From: Lepagella muris
Lineage (GTDB): Bacteria; Bacteroidota; Bacteroidia; Bacteroidales; Muribaculaceae
Direction of reading: 5' to 3'
Length of the DNA: 64,000 bases
Assembly: GCF_004793975.1 (NCBI RefSeq)
Contig: NZ_SRYB01000018.1
Span: forward strand, 1 to 64,000
Below, piece after piece: positions 1-7,470 of the stretch; position 1 is the first letter of the stretch, and each line of letters starts with the position of its first letter. Position numbers and translations under genes: made by a program. Under the pieces are notes generated by a model. The model was not told where the DNA came from, searched no databases, and saw only the letters and a program-made list of their open reading frames with translations.

Positions 1-12
1 GTAATACGTCAC

Positions 13-60
13 AAAAAAAGAGACCATCTAACTTTTGATTGTTAGACAGTCTCTTTTTTT
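13..60. terminator. Bidirectional intrinsic terminator
   Basis: Inverted repeat: seven A then GAGAC on the left matches GTCTC then seven T on the right, with an inner TCTAAC/GTTAGA stem and an 8-nt loop. The T tract is present on both strands. It lies just after the minus-strand GYF/CD225 operon, which it would terminate, and could also stop transcription arriving from the left of the window. Confidence 0.8.
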
Positions 61-118
61 AGAAGTCCAAGAAGTCTAAAAAAGTCCAAGAGGTCTAAGA
101 GGTCCAAGAGATCCTAAG
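61..118. repeat. Degenerate 9-bp phased microrepeat
   Basis: The spacer between the terminator and the last GYF gene is built from imperfect copies of a nonamer like AAGTCCAAG / AAGTCTAAG / AGGTCTAAG / AGGTCCAAG. Unit boundaries are visible by eye; copies differ at one or two positions. It resembles the other phased microrepeats in this window (7245, 37660, 39001, 45751, 50541) in layout but not in sequence. No function is known to me. Confidence 0.55.
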
Positions 119-698
119 AAAATCTGAAAAGGAAAGCATACAGAATCATCCCGATGAAAAAGGCAATTCCTGTCCACATCTTCGCTGCGCGGCAGAAGTG
201 CCCCGCCTCCTTCGATCCGGGCGAGTCATTCCAAGCCTTGCGTGCCTTTATCGAATAGATTATTGCCACGATTCCGGCAGGCATGAATCCGATGATTGTG
301 ACAAAGATTGCTATTGGAAGAAGAAATGGGGAGGGCGGAATGTTGTTGTCGCGCTCTTCAATCTCTTCCAAAGATGGTAGGTGCGGAGCACCGGCATCAT
401 TCAAGGCACGATCAAAACGAGTCATGCCGGATGGCGTTACTTGATCATTACCGGCAGATGGTATATCCTTAATCTCAGACGGATCAACTTCCTCTGCGGG
501 AGCTGACTGCGATGGGTGCATGAGATCATACAGCCTGATGCGGAACATCCGGCACACATCGGCTACATCCTCCGCCTTCTCCCAATCATCCATCCCCTTA
601 CACCATATATAGGTGCCCGGTCTCACTCCGGCATTAGCGAGCTCCTCCAGTTCATAGGGACCGTATCGTTTGCCGTCGATCATCGCATAATACTTCAT
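114..698 (-). CDS. GYF_2-CD225 membrane protein, single GYF domain
   Basis: 194 aa. Residues 1-50 form a GYF_2 (DUF4339) domain: the start MKYYAMIDGKRYGPY, then a TYIWCKGMDDWEKA segment with the conserved W. A charged, proline-containing linker follows to about residue 122. The C-terminus has two hydrophobic segments around a short positively charged loop (IYSIKARKAW), the arrangement of the CD225/dispanin family. GYF domains in general bind proline-rich peptides; the role of bacterial GYF-CD225 proteins is not established, so no function is assigned beyond a membrane protein with a cytosolic interaction domain. The start ATG overlaps the stop of the upstream gene (ATGA), indicating translational coupling. 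The domain call is fairly firm, the role unknown. Confidence 0.8.
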   Translation of the reverse strand: MKYYAMIDGKRYGPYELEELANAGVRPGTYIWCKGMDDWEKAEDVADVCRMFRIRLYDLMHPSQSAPAEEVDPSEIKDIPSAGNDQVTPSGMTRFDRALNDAGAPHLPSLEEIEERDNNIPPSPFLLPIAIFVTIIGFMPAGIVAIIYSIKARKAWNDSPGSKEAGHFCRAAKMWTGIAFFIGMILYAFLFRFS

Positions 699-1663
699 AT
701 AGAATATGTGATGAGATCAAATAACCTGTTGCTGGAATTAAACCAGAATATCGATGAGATCAGTCCTATTCCTGCGAGTACAAATCCGATTATGGTCATT
801 GTCTTAGCGGTGTTGTTCGCCTGATTACCCATTGATTCGTTGCCTATGGCATAAAATCCGTTTGCTTTGTTCGCCTGGATTATTCCGATTATGCCGAATA
901 TCGCGCCTATGCAAGAGCATAGGAATCCGAGTATCGTGGCAACAATTGCCAAAGGCAACCAATTGGTGTAGGCGGAAGAGTTGCCGAACTGATTCGGATT
1001 CTGCTGCCCGTAATTCTGACCATAATTCTGTTGCCCGTAATTTTGCTGACCATAATTTTGCCCGTAGGTTTGCCCGGAATTATATTGTGGATTTGCCGCG
1101 AAATTCGGCTTGTTGTCAGCGGATTGCCCATATTGCGGATAACCGTTGGGAGTCTGAGAGCCATACCCGTAAGGATTCTGTTGCCCATATTGCGGATTAT
1201 TTGCGAACCCGTTTGGCTGCGAGTAAGGGGGGTGTTGTCCGTAGGAATTACCGGTAGGGGGCACCTGATTGAGAGCGGTCATCACCTCTGTCTGGGTATA
1301 AGCCGGTTGCCAGTCGTTCATGCCGGGATGCCATACGGGGGTGTCACGTGTCAGACCATTAGCGATGAGCGCACTGATTGAAGTGGGACCGAATCTGTTT
1401 CCGGCAAACATTGCAAACCAGTTGTTGTCGGAAGTATCCTGAGATACGTTCTCATCGGTCTGGAAATTTGAAGGATTGTCAACGACATCGACATTGATGG
1501 CGAAAAGATCGGCAAGTTCCGGAAGTTCGGTTGCCTTCACCCAGTTGGTCATACCGGCACGCCATACGAGAGTGTCGGGGGATATGTTGTATTTTCGTAG
1601 CTCCTCTTTAGGGAAAGGTCCTTGTTGCTGACCGTTTACGACAAAATAATATTCAGCTTGCAT
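695..1663 (-). CDS. Tandem GYF_2 protein with Gln/Tyr-rich linker and CD225 domain
   Basis: 322 aa. Two GYF_2 modules are visible: residues 1-55 (YYFVVNGQQQGPFPKEEL, DTLVWRAGMTNWVKA) and about 80-132 (NWFAMFAGNRFGPTS, TPVWHPGMNDWQPA). Residues about 135-230 are a low-complexity Gln/Tyr/Gly/Asn linker of repeated YGQQN units. The C-terminal part (about 235-315) has two membrane segments with an alanine/asparagine-rich middle, matching CD225/dispanin-like proteins. It is the first gene of a two-gene operon and overlaps the single-GYF paralogue by 4 bp, so the two probably act together, possibly as a hetero-oligomer (inference). The Gln-rich spacer looks like an expanded repeat and may vary in length between strains. 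Confidence 0.82.
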   Translation of the reverse strand: MQAEYYFVVNGQQQGPFPKEELRKYNISPDTLVWRAGMTNWVKATELPELADLFAINVDVVDNPSNFQTDENVSQDTSDNNWFAMFAGNRFGPTSISALIANGLTRDTPVWHPGMNDWQPAYTQTEVMTALNQVPPTGNSYGQHPPYSQPNGFANNPQYGQQNPYGYGSQTPNGYPQYGQSADNKPNFAANPQYNSGQTYGQNYGQQNYGQQNYGQNYGQQNPNQFGNSSAYTNWLPLAIVATILGFLCSCIGAIFGIIGIIQANKANGFYAIGNESMGNQANNTAKTMTIIGFVLAGIGLISSIFWFNSSNRLFDLITYSI

Positions 1664-1757
1664 TTTCGTATTGTGTTGATTATATATGCTTATAATAGCG
1701 GCATAAACTTCATTGATTATGGGTGCCTTATCAGAGAGATTGAGATATCCGGCAATT

Positions 1758-1774
1758 GAAGTTTAGACAACTTC
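1758..1774. repeat. 17-bp palindrome GAAGTTTAGACAACTTC, copy 1
   Basis: Imperfect palindrome with GAAGTT/AACTTC arms. Exact or near copies occur at 47268, 48159, 48933 and 63362. Here it lies just downstream of the inferred transcription start of the GYF operon, so it would be in the 5' leader of that mRNA. Operator, RNA hairpin or processing site are all possible. Confidence 0.6.
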
Positions 1775-1789
1775 TATAGGAGAGAGATG

Positions 1790-1797
1790 CAAAATTA
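1790..1797 (-). promoter_or_regulatory. Candidate -7 element of the GYF operon
   Basis: Minus-strand TAATTTTG fits the Bacteroidetes TAnnTTTG box and sits about 125 bp upstream of the GYF start at 1663. No good TTTG is found about 20 bp further upstream, so this is a partial match. Confidence 0.4.
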
Positions 1798-1837
1798 GCA
1801 AAAAAAGAGGAAACACGATAAAAAAAACGGAGAATAT

Positions 1838-1869
1838 TTTGGATAAGCGAAATATTCTTATTAAATTTG
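1838..1869 (+). promoter_or_regulatory. Promoter of tRNA-Gly
   Basis: TTTG at 1838-1841, 20 bp, then TAAATTTG at 1862-1869: a full match to the Bacteroidetes primary-sigma promoter. The predicted start is only a few bases before the tRNA at 1880. Confidence 0.75.
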
Positions 1870-1879
1870 CAGCGCAAAT

Positions 1880-1952
1880 GCGGTAATAGCTCAGTTGGTA
1901 GAGCATCAGCTTCCCAAGCTGAGGGTCACGAGTTCGAGCCTCGCTTACCGCT
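1880..1952 (+). tRNA. tRNA-Gly (anticodon CCC)
   Basis: 73 nt with the acceptor stem GCGGTAA/TTACCGC, a D arm with AGCTCAGTTGGTAGAGC, the anticodon stem TCAGC/GCTGA around the 7-nt loop TTCCCAA (anticodon CCC), and the T arm with GTTCGAGCC. The 3' CCA is not encoded. It has its own promoter and terminator, so it is a single-gene unit. tRNA genes are common integration sites, but I found no second copy of its 3' end in the window. Confidence 0.95.
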
Positions 1953-1959
1953 CAGAATG

Positions 1960-1996
1960 ATCAGGCAGTCGGCTTACGTCGCTGCCTGATTTTTTG
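1960..1996 (+). terminator. Intrinsic terminator of tRNA-Gly
   Basis: ATCAGGCAG pairs with CTGCCTGAT (1982-1990) across a short loop, followed by a T run. It directly follows the tRNA. Confidence 0.8.
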
Positions 1997-2046
1997 CTTT
2001 CAGACAATTTATGCATCCCACCCGTTTATATATTAGGAATAATGAC

Positions 2047-2156
2047 TATATTTGCACATAGAAACATACGCCTATATAATGACGAGATATAAGAACATAT
2101 TACCTATATATGGAGCAATCTGTGGTGTACCTTTACACGATAAATTCTCTTTATGA
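2047..2156 (+). other. Candidate promoter box with a 25-codon small ORF
   Basis: TATATTTG at 2047-2054 is a perfect TAnnTTTG box, although the upstream TTTG is weak (GTTT at 2024-2027). About 25 bp downstream an ATG at 2079 opens a 25-codon frame (MTRYKNILPIYGAICGVPLH and five more residues) ending with TGA at 2154-2156. It runs toward the 3' end of rloB. No homology is recognised. It could be a small peptide gene, an antisense leader to the defence operon, or chance. Confidence 0.2.
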
Positions 2157-2198
2157 GGGTAAAATCCTGCCAATGTAGAATGCCGGGATTCATCATTA

Positions 2199-2843
2199 TT
2201 ATCTTTTTGTTGTAATGCTATCCATAAGCAGATAGACACGTGTACCGATGCTTTGTGGCCAACGGTCTTGTGGATTAGCATCTAATGCTCTTGCGCGTTT
2301 CATCGCCAATGGAGCAAAGGGAATCAGATGACAGGCTTCGTAATTAGATTCGGAATAAGAACCCAGCAAATTGCGCATACGCTGTTTCAGCCATGGAACC
2401 CCTGATTTACTCTTCTTGTTTTTAATAAGTTGTGTAAAAGTATCGTCATCATATTCCGTCACATCCTCCAGATGTAGAAGTAGCCATAATTCAAAGCATG
2501 GATTGCTCATACAAAAATGCAGGTGGGTATTTTGATAACAAAGTTGAGCAATTCTTGAAAGCATAGCCTCATGCCAGCGGTCACGGTCAATAACCAGCCA
2601 AAGTTCATCATCATCTTCAATGTTATATTCTCTCATGAAGTCGGTAATCTGCTTGTGAACGCTTTCGGGGGATGATTCGTTAGAATCTCGATTCAGGATT
2701 TCAATATGCACATTAGGTGCACAGAGTCTGTTTTTCACTTCTGCGAAATAGATAGCCTCTGTGCATCTCCCTTCGCTTGCAATTACCACCAGACGTGCCG
2801 AGCGAACCCCTTCAAGCCTGACAAAATCCTTACGCTTTCTCAT
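2199..2843 (-). CDS. rloB: RloB-like TOPRIM-fold effector of an RloAB/AbiL-type defence pair
   Basis: 214 aa from the ATG at 2843 (a GTG directly before it is an alternative). It matches the RloB family: a first motif VVIASEGRCTEAIYF with acidic E24, a second LWLVIDRDRW with D86 and D88, and the hallmark SNPCFELWLLLH at about 112-123. A glutamate followed by a DxD pair is the TOPRIM metal-binding signature found in OLD-type nucleases, so a nuclease role is likely (inference). The gene starts inside the end of rloA (overlap about 14 bp), so the two are translationally coupled. In the families I know (Lactococcus AbiLi/AbiLii; analogous PARIS AriA/AriB) the ATPase senses infection and the partner is toxic. 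Family call firm; target unknown. Confidence 0.82.
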   Translation of the reverse strand: MRKRKDFVRLEGVRSARLVVIASEGRCTEAIYFAEVKNRLCAPNVHIEILNRDSNESSPESVHKQITDFMREYNIEDDDELWLVIDRDRWHEAMLSRIAQLCYQNTHLHFCMSNPCFELWLLLHLEDVTEYDDDTFTQLIKNKKSKSGVPWLKQRMRNLLGSYSESNYEACHLIPFAPLAMKRARALDANPQDRWPQSIGTRVYLLMDSITTKR

Positions 2844-4173
2844 CACGTTGCCAGTTTAGGGTTTCAATCGGAGCGAAAAATGGAATGGCACTGTAGCGGC
2901 CTTGCAGATAGCCTTTCTGAATATTTTCGCGAGGTTTGTATTCTGCAAGCGAAACCAACTGTGAGGCTCCATTCTTGTCTTTTTCTACAAACCATACTTC
3001 ATCCGAGCGGATAAGGTCAAGATTCAGCAGGTTGCATTCGTGAGTGGAGATTATGAGTTGATTGTCGCGCTCTTTGGAAAGGCTATGCAGATAACATTCT
3101 ATAAGTTTTTGCGACAATAACGGGTGCATGCTGCGGTCAAGCTCATCAATCATATAGTCTGTATCATTCTGACCAAGATCTATAAGCATTGGGATGAAGT
3201 CAAGAAGACGGATTGAGCCATCTGATTCCTCATCCATTTCAAACACAATCTCCTTATCATCGTCATTGCGGTGAACGGCTTTCTGCTTTGAAATAGAGTA
3301 TGAGCCATCAGCCTTGAAGTCGAAGAAGAAACATTCGTTGCTTTCAGGGGCTGCGACCAAAGCAGTTTTACCGGGCGTTGAGTTGCTGATTATTTGATTT
3401 AGCAATGCGTCCGGAAGATTAGTCTCCTCCTTTGAGTTGACGGGGAAGCGACGGATATCAACAATGCCCGTATTGAAATATTGCAACAGTTTGCGCGTGG
3501 CATCATGAAAGGATTCATCCTGTTCCGCGTTGAATGATATCCCACGGAATCGGGTGGATGGGAAAATAATACGCAATCCGGAGGCAAACCATCCGTGAGC
3601 AACCTTTATAGGGGAAAGACCCTTACCATTACGCCCGACATATTCAGAGAGGAAGCTCTTTTTGATAGGAGTTCCCTCGCCGAGAAACTTTACAAATCTG
3701 GCAGTCTCCTCGTCACCATTTACGTCACCAAAAGAAAAGAGATTTCCATCGGAAGAGGTGACACGCTCGAAAATCTTCTTTTCAGACCGACTGTTGATTT
3801 CATAAAGCCATTCCTCCTTAATGCCGTTGATTGAGAATTCTATCCCGTATGCGAAGTATCTTCCGTAAGTTTTGAACTCAATCTCAATCTTGGATACCGG
3901 TCGAATGCTTTTTGAGAGTTTAAAAGGCTCAAACTCCCCAACAGGGAAACGACCTGATGCAATTTGTTGCAGTAAGGCTATCGCTTTGATTACATTGCTC
4001 TTCCCTGAAGCATTAGCACCATATATTATGCCGAATTTAAGGGCGGAGATATCATCGCGCTTAATGGCTCGACTCACATGAGATGTGTGGACCGAGCCTT
4101 TCCCGGCGACGAAACTCACTGAAACTTCTTCGTTGAAGGAATATATGTTTTCAAAAGTTGTCCGCAGTATCAT
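2830..4173 (-). CDS. rloA: RloA-like AAA_15/SMC-type ATPase, sensor of a defence pair
   Basis: 447 aa from the ATG at 4173. The N-terminus MILRTTFENIYSF is the standard opening of AAA_15/AAA_21 ATPases. Walker A is YGANASGKSNVIKA (about residues 51-64). Near residue 350 there is a long insertion-type ATPase core with Walker B and D-loop MIDELDRSMHP, followed by LIISTHECNLL with the switch histidine, as in ABC/SMC-like ATPases and OLD-family proteins. A longer TTG-initiated frame to 4200 exists but is excluded because a perfect promoter box covers that TTG (4198-4205). The downstream rloB overlaps it. Together they resemble RloAB/AbiL anti-phage systems, acting in the cytoplasm. No restriction genes are adjacent, so this is a stand-alone pair beside a tRNA gene. 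Confidence 0.85.
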   Translation of the reverse strand: MILRTTFENIYSFNEEVSVSFVAGKGSVHTSHVSRAIKRDDISALKFGIIYGANASGKSNVIKAIALLQQIASGRFPVGEFEPFKLSKSIRPVSKIEIEFKTYGRYFAYGIEFSINGIKEEWLYEINSRSEKKIFERVTSSDGNLFSFGDVNGDEETARFVKFLGEGTPIKKSFLSEYVGRNGKGLSPIKVAHGWFASGLRIIFPSTRFRGISFNAEQDESFHDATRKLLQYFNTGIVDIRRFPVNSKEETNLPDALLNQIISNSTPGKTALVAAPESNECFFFDFKADGSYSISKQKAVHRNDDDKEIVFEMDEESDGSIRLLDFIPMLIDLGQNDTDYMIDELDRSMHPLLSQKLIECYLHSLSKERDNQLIISTHECNLLNLDLIRSDEVWFVEKDKNGASQLVSLAEYKPRENIQKGYLQGRYSAIPFFAPIETLNWQRDEKA

Positions 4174-4197
4174 TGTCAAACTTTTACTTGTTTTGTG

Positions 4198-4229
4198 CAA
4201 AGTTACGACAAATAGTTTAATTATTCAAA
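4198..4229 (-). promoter_or_regulatory. Promoter of the rloAB operon
   Basis: On the minus strand: TTTG (4226-4229), 20 bp, TAACTTTG (4198-4205), a complete Bacteroidetes promoter. The predicted start near 4191 leaves a leader of about 18 nt before the ATG at 4173. This fixes the rloA start. Confidence 0.75.
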
Positions 4230-4637
4230 ATTTTAGTAATCGTAAAAAAATAAGTTGTGAAAGTTTGGCGCATATTTCCGAGGGATTTCGGAGTAAGGAA
4301 GATGGAGCATAGCGGGCTATGCGACTGATTCCGCGCTCCGAAAGCACCGGAAAGATGCTGCCACAATAAAAAATTTACATTTATAACTTTAACAAGTTAT
4401 TTTTTGAAGATTACTTACTCACCAATTAGTAGGATGATCATGAGGTATTCATAATATTCCCTATTTTTTATTCTATTTTTCTTTTTCTTTCTTTAGGTGG
4501 GAAATATTTTTTCTAAAGTTATTTGTTATTGAGATAGCGGGACTTCGTTGAACGGGGTGCTGCGTCATTTTTTATTGCTTCCCGAGGTATGTCTGTGCCG
4601 TCGGGGAAACTTAATCTTTTTTTGATTCCGCTATACT
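4206..4637. other. Gene-free spacer between rloA and the RND operon
   Basis: About 430 bp. It holds the upstream half of the rloAB promoter, the long nested palindrome at 4286-4343, an AT-rich stretch with poly-T/poly-C-T runs (about 4460-4520), and a possible leader hairpin around 4575-4610 (TTCCCGA ... TCGGGGAA). No tRNA, ORF with coding character, or clear promoter for the plus-strand efflux operon was found. Confidence 0.5.
4286..4343. repeat. 58-bp nested palindrome (REP-like)
   Basis: TTTCGGAG (4286-4293) pairs with CTCCGAAA (4336-4343). Inside it GGAA (4297-4300) pairs with TTCC (4329-4332) and GCATAGC (4307-4313) with GCTATGC (4316-4322), separated by equal 6-nt unpaired tracts (gatgga/gactga). 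The symmetry is that of REP/BIME-type extragenic palindromes. No second copy is in this window. Confidence 0.6.
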
Positions 4638-6041
4638 ATGGATTACACACGATTCATACTTTCAGCTACGATTGCCGTAGCATTCTCTTCGGCATCAGCT
4701 TCTGATCCGGCAGGGGGATACGTCATGGATCCGCTTCCGGAGAGCTGGCAGATGACCCGACAATGCACCCAGACCCTCCCGACGGAGGATGACTGGTGGA
4801 AAACGTTTAACGACTCCACTCTTGACGCGCTGATAGCAAAGGCAGTCGCCAACAATTATGATGTGGCGGCGGCATTGCGTCGTATAGAGATGGCTGATAA
4901 GATTGTAAAGGAGGCACAATCGGGCTATTTCCCTACATTGTCGTTGTCAGGTTCATGGACCAAGGGGCAGCAGAGTGGTGCCGTCTCCGACCCGGTGGGA
5001 CGCTATGAACGTAGCTCATATTTCTCCCTCGGCGCGACGATGAATTGGGAAATCGATGTGTTCGGAAGAGTGAAGGCGGCAGTCAAGTCAAAGAAAGCGG
5101 CGTATCAGGCAAGTAAGTCCGACTATGATGCGGTGATGGTGTCATTGTGTGCCAACATCGCGAGTGCATATATGAATCTGCGAATGTGTCAGGAGGAACT
5201 GTCGGTGGCATTGGCGCATATCGCATCACAGGATGATGTGGTGAAGATTACGGAAGCACGTTATGAGGCTGATCTTGGCGATATGCTCGACGTCACACAG
5301 GCGCGTATAGTGCTTTACGGCACCCAGACCTCCCTACCGGCACTTAGGGCAAGGATAAAGACTCTCATCAACACCATATCCATACTTGTGGGGGAATACC
5401 CCGGAGAGTTGGCGCAGCATCTATCCGTATATGAACGTATGCCCGACTACCGACAGACGGTATCGGCAGGGGTGCCGGCAGACCTTCTCCGTCGTCGCCC
5501 CGATATAATGACAGCTGAGCTTCAACTGGCACAATATGCTGCCAATGTCGGCATTTCCAAGAAAGATTTTCTCCCGACTTTATCATTGACAGGCAACATA
5601 GGCACGGCTGCCCATAACGCCGGGGATCTGTTTGGCAACAAAAGCCTTACATATTCCGTCGCCCCGCAATTGTCATGGACCCTGTTTGACGGACTTGCAA
5701 GGAATTACCGTACTGCGGAAGCGAAATTGCAACTTGAGGCGGCGGTCGACCAATATAACCTTACAGTGATGAATGCCGTGGAGGAGGTAGACAACGCCCT
5801 GATTCAATATGATGCCACATTATCTTCCATTGAGTTGCAGAAGAAAGTGGTGGAGCAGAGTGAGAAAAGCCTTAATCTTGCGGTAGACCTTTATAAGACC
5901 GGTCTGACACCATTCTCAAACGTGGTGGACGGACAGATGAACTGGCTTGAAAGTCAGAATACACTGGTGGAACTTGAAGGGAAGGCACTCGCCACGCTTG
6001 TGACCATCTATCAGTCGCTTGGTGGCGGTTGGCAACCATGA
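4638..6041 (+). CDS. RND outer-membrane factor (OprM/NodT-type, TolC family)
   Basis: 467 aa. A signal peptide (MDYTRFILSATIAVAFSSASA) precedes two OEP repeats. The family landmarks WWKTFNDSTLDALIAKAVANNYDV (shown in parts: WWKTFNDSTL and NNYDVAAALRRIE), ADLLRRRPDIMTAELQLA at mid-protein and the final NWLESQNTLVELEG are typical of RND-associated OprM/NodT factors, which trimerise into an outer-membrane channel-tunnel. Many relatives are lipoproteins; here no lipobox cysteine is visible at the expected place. It is first in the operon, before its adaptor and pump, instead of the commoner last position. Substrates (drugs, bile acids, detergents) cannot be read from sequence. Confidence 0.9.
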   Translation: MDYTRFILSATIAVAFSSASASDPAGGYVMDPLPESWQMTRQCTQTLPTEDDWWKTFNDSTLDALIAKAVANNYDVAAALRRIEMADKIVKEAQSGYFPTLSLSGSWTKGQQSGAVSDPVGRYERSSYFSLGATMNWEIDVFGRVKAAVKSKKAAYQASKSDYDAVMVSLCANIASAYMNLRMCQEELSVALAHIASQDDVVKITEARYEADLGDMLDVTQARIVLYGTQTSLPALRARIKTLINTISILVGEYPGELAQHLSVYERMPDYRQTVSAGVPADLLRRRPDIMTAELQLAQYAANVGISKKDFLPTLSLTGNIGTAAHNAGDLFGNKSLTYSVAPQLSWTLFDGLARNYRTAEAKLQLEAAVDQYNLTVMNAVEEVDNALIQYDATLSSIELQKKVVEQSEKSLNLAVDLYKTGLTPFSNVVDGQMNWLESQNTLVELEGKALATLVTIYQSLGGGWQP

Positions 6042-6117
6042 TCTCTTATCCGCCAGTTAGGTCGGAGTCGCGACTTACTAATCTCCTGCTAATTTAATTA
6101 TTTCTTACTTATTACTT

Positions 6118-7242
6118 ATGAAAACACAAACGTATCTCATATATGCCCTCTATGCGGCATTAGCCATGCCTCTCGTATCCTGCCATAATAAAGGGAACGC
6201 GGAACGTGACACCACTATGCGTAAAATTGATGTTGCGGTCGCTACGACAGATTCCGTGATTCTCCACAAGACATATCCTGGTTATCTGAAATCAAAAAAT
6301 TCAGCCAAGGTAGTTGGAAGGGTCGATGGCAGGCTCCTAAGTGTCAACTATAATTCAGGAGAATACGTGACAAAGGGTACAGTCCTTTTCCGTATAGACC
6401 CGACACTTTATCAGGATGCTGTCGCAAGGGCAGAAGCCGCCTTGGCGTCGGCGATAAGTGCCCGCGACTATGCCAAGAGTCATTATGCCGCCGTCAATAA
6501 GGCACTTGAGGCGAATGCTGTCTCAAAGATGGAGGTATTGTCGGCAGAGAGTGCCTACAATCAGGCAGTAGCCAACATCAAGGACTGTGAGGCTGCCCTG
6601 CATACCGCACGCACAAATCTCGGATACTGCACCGTCACGGCACCTATATCCGGATTCACTACGGATTGCATGATGAGTGCCGGTAATTATGTGAATGGTT
6701 CCGGCGCTCCGGTTGAATTGGCAACCATATATGACATATCCACGTTCAACGCTGTTTTCCAGATAGAGGATGCGCAATATGAGAGACTTGTGGGGAGAGA
6801 TGGCGGAATGGGTGCGCCCGTGTATCGTCAGATTCCACTCTCATTCACCGACAGCATGACCCATAGCTATACAGCCGACCTTTATTATGAGTCGCCGTCT
6901 GTCAACCAGTCTACCGGCACTATAGAATTGAAGGGTACCGTCAATAATATAGACAACGAACTGAAGGATGGTATGTACGTCACCGTGTCGCTCCCATACG
7001 GCAGGAAATCGGATGCCATACTCGTCAAGGATGCCTCCATCGGTACTGACCAGTTGGGTAAATATCTTTACGTGGTCAATGACTCGAATAAGGTGGTCTA
7101 CACACCGGTGGAGGTAGGCGACATATACCAAGATTCATTGCGGGTGATCACCAAAGGACTTCGTGCCGGAGATAAATACGTCACCAAGGCATTGCTGACA
7201 GTTCGCAACGGTGAGGAGATCTCGCCGGTTATCGTCAAATAA
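6118..7242 (+). CDS. RND efflux periplasmic adaptor (AcrA/MFP family) lipoprotein
   Basis: 374 aa. A lipobox LVSC at residues 19-22 predicts an acylated periplasmic protein. A barrel-sandwich half (YNSGEYVTKGTVLFRIDP), a coiled-coil hairpin (about 95-165), the second half (LGYCTVTAPISGFT) and a beta-barrel domain follow in the standard AcrA order, ending at LTVRNGEEISPVIVK. It bridges the inner-membrane pump encoded downstream and the outer-membrane factor upstream. Spacing to the factor is 76 bp; to the pump 228 bp, filled by tandem repeats. Confidence 0.92.
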   Translation: MKTQTYLIYALYAALAMPLVSCHNKGNAERDTTMRKIDVAVATTDSVILHKTYPGYLKSKNSAKVVGRVDGRLLSVNYNSGEYVTKGTVLFRIDPTLYQDAVARAEAALASAISARDYAKSHYAAVNKALEANAVSKMEVLSAESAYNQAVANIKDCEAALHTARTNLGYCTVTAPISGFTTDCMMSAGNYVNGSGAPVELATIYDISTFNAVFQIEDAQYERLVGRDGGMGAPVYRQIPLSFTDSMTHSYTADLYYESPSVNQSTGTIELKGTVNNIDNELKDGMYVTVSLPYGRKSDAILVKDASIGTDQLGKYLYVVNDSNKVVYTPVEVGDIYQDSLRVITKGLRAGDKYVTKALLTVRNGEEISPVIVK

Positions 7243-7244
7243 TA

Positions 7245-7300
7245 TATAGTTTATGGTTTATAGTTTATGGTTTATAGTTTATGGTTTAGAGTTTATGGTT
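7245..7300. repeat. Four tandem 14-bp repeats with a distal inverted counterpart
   Basis: Unit TATAGTTTATGGTT occurs three times exactly and once with one change (TAGAGTTTATGGTT). Each unit is itself two related heptamers. At 7355-7371 the complementary form ACCCATAAACCATAA is present, so the transcript between adaptor and pump could fold into a long AT-rich hairpin. This may tune pump expression relative to the adaptor. Confidence 0.85.
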
Positions 7301-7470
7301 TTAAGATACATGGAAATCTTCGAATCCGTTCATTATACAAAATTAAATGATCATAACCCATAAACCATAACCCTTAAACATTAAATAATATAGAGATAAA
7401 GCTACAAAGGGTTTCATTATGCTGCATTCTCAGACGGTTGATACGGGATGCTGCTGTAAAATAAAGAAAT

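Noticed and set aside
1928..1952. tRNA-Gly 3' end as an integration site (attB) for the rloAB region
   Set aside because: No second copy of the 3' end was found to the right within the window and no integrase is present.
4174..4200. TTG-initiated N-terminal extension of rloA
   Set aside because: A perfect TAACTTTG promoter box covers the TTG and the family normally starts at the MILRTT methionine.
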